Part shown: piece after piece, positions 60,409 through 64,000 of the stretch
Layout of the letters: each line of letters begins with the position of its first letter
Numbering within the stretch: position 1 is the first letter of the stretch
Assembly: GCA_945860285.1 (NCBI GenBank)
Contig: CAMAQB010000003.1
Coordinates: 21,920-85,919, forward strand
Origin: Akkermansia muciniphila
GTDB lineage: Bacteria > Verrucomicrobiota > Verrucomicrobiia > Verrucomicrobiales > Akkermansiaceae
Direction: 5' to 3'
DNA length: 64,000 nucleotides
Translations under genes and position numbers: made by a program
The notes under the pieces: generated by a model
What the model was told of the DNA's origin: nothing
Seen by the model: the letters and a program-made list of their open reading frames with translations, nothing else
Databases searched by the model: none

Positions 60409-61041
60409 TTACTTGGTGAGAGCGCGATTGTAGGCATCGAGTGCCTTGCGGTATTCTTCAGGAAATGCCTGGCCTGGGTCACCGGAGGCCTTGGGAACCC
60501 GTCGTTCTGCGGCTTTGTCGCCCGTGCCCGGACCGCCGTTGGCGGTATTGGCGGTGTCCGAATCACCGGTCATGCCATCGCCCGGTTTTTGACCGGGTTT
60601 GTTTCCCGGCTTGTCACCCTTTTTCTCGTCACCTTCGGCACCTTCGCCCATCATGCGTTTCATCATTTCCATCATGCCCTGGGCTCCCTGGCTTTCACCT
60701 TTGGACTGCTTTTTTTTGGCGGCTTCGAAAATTTTCTCAATCACTTCGGTCTGTGCCGCAATGGTTTCACCACCGGTATTGAACTCGAGAAGATTTTCGC
60801 TGGCCTCATCCATCATGGTCTCGACCGAGTCGAGCAATTCGATAACCTTGGGGTCGGTTTGTTCGATTTTCAACTGCTGCACATCCGCTGCCAGGCTGTC
60901 TTGGCTGGCGGCCGTTTTTTTGGATCCCGCTTGATGTTCAGCGATCTTCTGTGCCGTGTCTTTCGGTTTTTCTTCCGCGAGCATGGCCGACATCAATGTC
61001 AGGGAAAAGCCGACTGTCAGGTTGGTCGTGAAATTTTTCAT
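60409..61041 (-). CDS. Secreted small partner of the DUF4175-like protein
   Basis: 210 aa. A signal peptide (about 1-22, LTVGFSLTLMSAMLA core) precedes a helical part with a Met/Lys/Gly-rich low-complexity region (about 115-180). It ends FPEEYRKALDAYNRALTK, which resembles the end of the 1734-aa protein (IPAEYREAVATYYRVIAE). It overlaps the DUF4175-like gene by 4 bp (ATGA). The C-terminal motif suggests that it corresponds to the tail part fused in the large paralogue. Function unknown. Confidence 0.7.
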   Translation of the reverse strand: MKNFTTNLTVGFSLTLMSAMLAEEKPKDTAQKIAEHQAGSKKTAASQDSLAADVQQLKIEQTDPKVIELLDSVETMMDEASENLLEFNTGGETIAAQTEVIEKIFEAAKKKQSKGESQGAQGMMEMMKRMMGEGAEGDEKKGDKPGNKPGQKPGDGMTGDSDTANTANGGPGTGDKAAERRVPKASGDPGQAFPEEYRKALDAYNRALTK

Positions 61042-63680
61042 GGTTGAAGTTCTGTTGACCGTTTGATTTCCTCAAGAGCGCGGGTGGTTGCCCTGAGGTC
61101 CTGCTCTTGCTGGATCATTTTCATGACCCGCAACATGAATTCGAAATCCTCATCCTCGGGGTTGCCACCGCCGCCGCCACCGCCTCCTCCGCCGCCGGCA
61201 TCGTCCTTGTCGCCCTCGAGTTTTTTCGCCCACTCTTTGAGCTTGGCACTCCAGAAGCTGGCATTGTTCGCAGCCCGGAACGTGTAGTTGCTTTTCATCA
61301 GTTCGCGCAGGCTCTCAAGCGAGGAGTCGATCGTGGCGCCATTGGCCGGTTCGCGCATGGAGTCGAGGATTTCCTTGTAAACCTCCTTGTTGGTGCGGGT
61401 GAAAAAATGGCCCAGGTCTTCCTGAATCCAGCGGATGTCCGATGAATTGTTCGCCTGCTTGCGATCAAGTTCCGCCAGCATGGTCAAGACCGAAGGGTCG
61501 ACCGAAGCAAGCGAGAGTCCCGCGCTTTTCTGTGAGGATTCCACCAAGGCGGAGGCGATGCCATCCTCTTCCGCCGCCGCCTTCTTGAGCCGGTTGACAA
61601 AGGTGGAGGCTTCCATGTTTTTGTTGGCCTCCCGCGCCTTTTCAAGTGTCTGCTGCATTTTTTCAAGAACCTTCTTTTGCTCCTCGACCGCTTTTTCGAC
61701 GTCCTTTTTCGCTTGCTCGGGGGTGCTGTTCTGTTGTTGTGAATCGCCGAGTTTTTGATCCACCTTGGGCATGTCCTGTTGGCTCAACTCACCGAGCGAT
61801 TTCATGGTCTCCGCCATTTTTTGCATGGTGTCCTTGTTGATGTCACCGTTGCGGGTCGAATCCTTGAGCAGCTGTTCCATGCGCTTTTTCAACTCATCAA
61901 TGCGCTGGGTGTTTTCCTGTTCGGATTTTTGCTGCGCCTCAAGCCGCTTGCGGTTGGCCTCCTTTTGCAGGTCTTCCGGGGCAAGTCGTTCAAGCCGCTG
62001 GTTTTCCTCGTTTGCATTCTGCTCGCGGCGGGCGGCATCCTCCAGTTCCCCGACGATGCGATCGAACTGGTTTTTCAACATCTGTGCATGTTCGTCGCGG
62101 GTGAGAATGAAGATCGTGATCGGCTCCGAGTAAATCGTGGGCCGGTTCGGCAGATAGTCCTTCGTGTAGGCGCGGAGAACGAGCTTTTGCGGTCCGATTT
62201 TCAAGACGGCCGGACAAAAGGATGTCGCCTTGAGCAGACGTTTGGCTGACGAGCCTCCCGGCATGAGTTTCATGGTGCCGTTCGCCAGCGCGGCACTGGT
62301 CGCCGCGGCACTTGCCTCGCCGCGCCATTCCAGACCGAGTTCCTGAAGACCGAAATCGTCTTCCGCGAGGGCATCAAAATCGATGGTCTCCTCGGGCAGG
62401 ATGACCTTCTGACGCTCGACTCCCTGAATGTAGGCGGATGGCGGGTTGTCCTTGATCGCTTCCACACGGAGTTTGTAACTGCTGTCACCTTTTAACGAGT
62501 AGGTGTCGGTCCAGGAGAACGGTAGGTCGTAGGACGCGTCGGCGACTGCCAGACTGCTGGATGTGGCAATGTTTCCCTTGATCATAAGGGACTCGGTGTA
62601 GCCAGGTTGCGGAATGGTCGGAGCTTTTTCCTCGGGGTTCGGAACGTGGGCAATCGGGCCCAGGGAAGCCGACGACAGAGTGCGGGACGCATTCAGGGAG
62701 ATTTGAATTTTTGATCCGTCGACTGCCGTAGCCACGCCGCTTTTCAGATCGAGATTTTCGTTGGGGAGTTGCAAATATTCAGGATAGGTAAGCACCGCAG
62801 CGGTGGCTTCGATGGAGGGCCGGAGGGTTGGTTTGATGAGGATCGTGTGCCGGGCATCGCCGACCACCACGGAAAGTTCGGTGTTGGCGTGTTGCGCGGC
62901 GAGATGAAAGGTATAACCATCGTTTTTCAGTGAGGCGGAAACGGCGGGATTGGCTCCGATTGTCGCCTCGCCGGTGACGGGACGCCATTCGGAATCCTTC
63001 GCCAGCGAGAGGGTGACATCGAATGCCTCTCCGTGCGGAACGACCAGGTCGGCGGGAATGCCGGTAAGTTTGGTGAAAGTATAACGCTCGGTGTTTTGCA
63101 GCGGCATGGCCCAGCGTTGCAGTGAATTCATTCCCGCTTGGGGAGCGAATACGAATGTGGCGGTGGCGGCGAGAACCAGCAGGAGCGTGATCCAAGATGC
63201 CTTCTTGATCCAGGTGCGCGGCAGAGCGGAGGATAATCCCTGTTTCTGAGCGTCGGCCGCCACCGTCTCCATGGCGGCTCGGCGCAGACGGGGTGACAGG
63301 CTTTCCTTGGCCTCCCTTTGCTGTTGCAGTTCGATGATCCCCAGCAGCCGGTCCCCGAGGTCGGGATGTTTTTGAGCGATGAGCCGCGCGAGATCCTGTT
63401 CACGGCGGTGGCCCCAGACCCAGCGGCGCAGCCAGTAAGGAGCGAAAACGGCGAACAACGAAGTTCCGCTCAACAGGATCGCCAAACGAACAGCACCGGG
63501 TGTTTGAATGAAACGGTCGAGCGCGAATACCAACAGGAATGAAAGGACCAGACCGATGATGCCTGCCAGCAATGCCTCGCTGATTTTGCCGCGCCAAAGT
63601 TTGCCCCGGTAATCGTTGAGAAGTTTTTTCAGGTTCTCTGGAATCGGCTCCTGATCCGGGGATGTGGGGAATTCTGCCAT
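61038..63680 (-). CDS. DUF4175-like membrane protein with coiled coil
   Basis: 880 aa. Three hydrophobic helices lie at about 35-58, 66-87 and 160-180, with EQDLARLIAQKHPDLGDRLLGIIELQ between them, parallel to the RLARIVEHAAPDLHEDLLSAVEL of the 1734-aa protein. A beta-rich periplasmic region (about 190-530) is followed by a Gln/Lys/Glu coiled-coil region (about 550-720). A poly-Gly stretch near 840 and a terminal helix (FEFMLRVMKMIQQEQDLRA) follow. DUF4175-like proteins accompany MoxR/Bat clusters in PVC bacteria, but here only the small partner gene and OppF follow. Envelope role likely, mechanism unknown. Confidence 0.8.
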   Translation of the reverse strand: MAEFPTSPDQEPIPENLKKLLNDYRGKLWRGKISEALLAGIIGLVLSFLLVFALDRFIQTPGAVRLAILLSGTSLFAVFAPYWLRRWVWGHRREQDLARLIAQKHPDLGDRLLGIIELQQQREAKESLSPRLRRAAMETVAADAQKQGLSSALPRTWIKKASWITLLLVLAATATFVFAPQAGMNSLQRWAMPLQNTERYTFTKLTGIPADLVVPHGEAFDVTLSLAKDSEWRPVTGEATIGANPAVSASLKNDGYTFHLAAQHANTELSVVVGDARHTILIKPTLRPSIEATAAVLTYPEYLQLPNENLDLKSGVATAVDGSKIQISLNASRTLSSASLGPIAHVPNPEEKAPTIPQPGYTESLMIKGNIATSSSLAVADASYDLPFSWTDTYSLKGDSSYKLRVEAIKDNPPSAYIQGVERQKVILPEETIDFDALAEDDFGLQELGLEWRGEASAAATSAALANGTMKLMPGGSSAKRLLKATSFCPAVLKIGPQKLVLRAYTKDYLPNRPTIYSEPITIFILTRDEHAQMLKNQFDRIVGELEDAARREQNANEENQRLERLAPEDLQKEANRKRLEAQQKSEQENTQRIDELKKRMEQLLKDSTRNGDINKDTMQKMAETMKSLGELSQQDMPKVDQKLGDSQQQNSTPEQAKKDVEKAVEEQKKVLEKMQQTLEKAREANKNMEASTFVNRLKKAAAEEDGIASALVESSQKSAGLSLASVDPSVLTMLAELDRKQANNSSDIRWIQEDLGHFFTRTNKEVYKEILDSMREPANGATIDSSLESLRELMKSNYTFRAANNASFWSAKLKEWAKKLEGDKDDAGGGGGGGGGGGNPEDEDFEFMLRVMKMIQQEQDLRATTRALEEIKRSTELQP

Positions 63681-63769
63681 GTGACTGCTCGCGACGCCTG
63701 AAGTTTAGATCAAAGCAGCAAATATGCCAGTGCATATTTTGAAAATCCCTGGCAACGCGGGACAGGGGA

Positions 63770-63865
63770 TCACTTTTTGGCAATGATCACCAATCCCGCG
63801 ATCATCATCACGCCACCAACGACGGTTCGCAGGGTGATCGACTCCTTTAAACCTAGAATCCGCAG
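63770..63865 (-). pseudogene. Remnant of an EamA/DMT transporter C-terminus
   Basis: On the minus strand 31 codons read LRILGLKESITLRTVVGG, then VMMIAGLVIIAKK and a stop. This is the usual end of an EamA permease, with the (G)ExxTLRxxxGxxxIxxG motif and the last membrane helix. An in-frame TAA (63866-63868) lies immediately upstream, and the AT-rich sequence beyond shows no continuation. Either the gene was truncated by rearrangement, or the start lies beyond the window with a nonsense mutation or frameshift. Confidence 0.5.
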
Positions 63866-64000
63866 TTACAACGCTAAAATACGCTCAAATGCGGTTGATT
63901 TCGTCTTCAAACCATTGATGCAGCGTTACCAGCATGCAAATTACATTTTTGCCATGTTTTCACCCATTAGGTGAAACGAAAAACGAATCTTATTTCCTCT
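63866..64000. other. AT-rich end of the window, no gene recognised
   Basis: This sequence is clearly more AT-rich than its neighbours. Frames on both strands are short. It could be the edge of inserted DNA that destroyed the EamA gene, but no inverted repeat or transposase piece is identifiable. Confidence 0.3.

Overview
The window looks like a chromosomal segment of a Gram-negative bacterium of the Planctomycetes-Verrucomicrobia-Chlamydiae group, most likely a verrucomicrobial relative. This is inferred from gene content, not from a marker phylogeny. It carries a full LPS-transport set (LptB, an LptC/LptA-like protein, LptD, KdsA, an MsbA-type exporter). It also has MoxR/DUF58/BatA clusters with very large DUF4175-like membrane proteins, EF-hand and TPR proteins, and ExbB/ExbD next to membrane-anchored alpha/alpha-toroid proteins. 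By eye the DNA is moderately GC-rich. Many start codons have A/C-rich rather than Shine-Dalgarno-like upstream sequence.

Layout. 1-1.4 kb: the tail of trmD (+), then sixA and fabG (-). 1.4-2.4 kb: about 1 kb without a convincing gene, holding an imperfect direct repeat and hairpins ahead of guaB. 2.4-5.4 kb: guaB-guaA, GMP synthesis. 5.5-13.2 kb: a HTH-only LysR protein with a palindromic operator candidate, a rhodanese/nitroreductase/RarD operon, pssA-pth-rpsF, ssb, and an operon of a secreted protein, an M23 peptidase, RidA and TatD. 13.3-18.5 kb: a CorA-like protein, mutM, an ABC exporter, lysA and queF.

18.7-31.6 kb is a tightly overlapped operon: MoxR ATPase, DUF58, BatA-like protein, VWA/glutamine-amidotransferase-like protein, a 1734-aa DUF4175-like protein and a secreted alpha/alpha-toroid protein. 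31.8-41.2 kb continues with a 941-aa TPR protein, a secreted protein, ExbB, two ExbD and two paralogous membrane proteins. Each of these two has one TonB-like transmembrane helix with an S-x3-H motif, a Gly-rich linker, and a squalene-cyclase-like alpha/alpha toroid where TonB would have its C-terminal domain. I regard this as the most interesting system in the window: a possible proton-motive-force-driven energy transducer with a toroid effector domain.

41.2-64 kb: hemC and a cobA-hemD fusion; an LPS operon (DUF1844 protein, kdsA, LptC/LptA-like, lptB, hrpB); a glycine-zipper lipoprotein; pyrD; a NahK-like kinase; lptD; a six-EF-hand secreted protein; metF; an AsmA-like protein; scpA; an orphan OppF-type ATPase; a second DUF4175-like locus in which the parts fused in the 1734-aa protein are split into two genes; and a decayed EamA-transporter remnant. 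No rRNA, tRNA, CRISPR array, prophage or complete insertion sequence was recognised.
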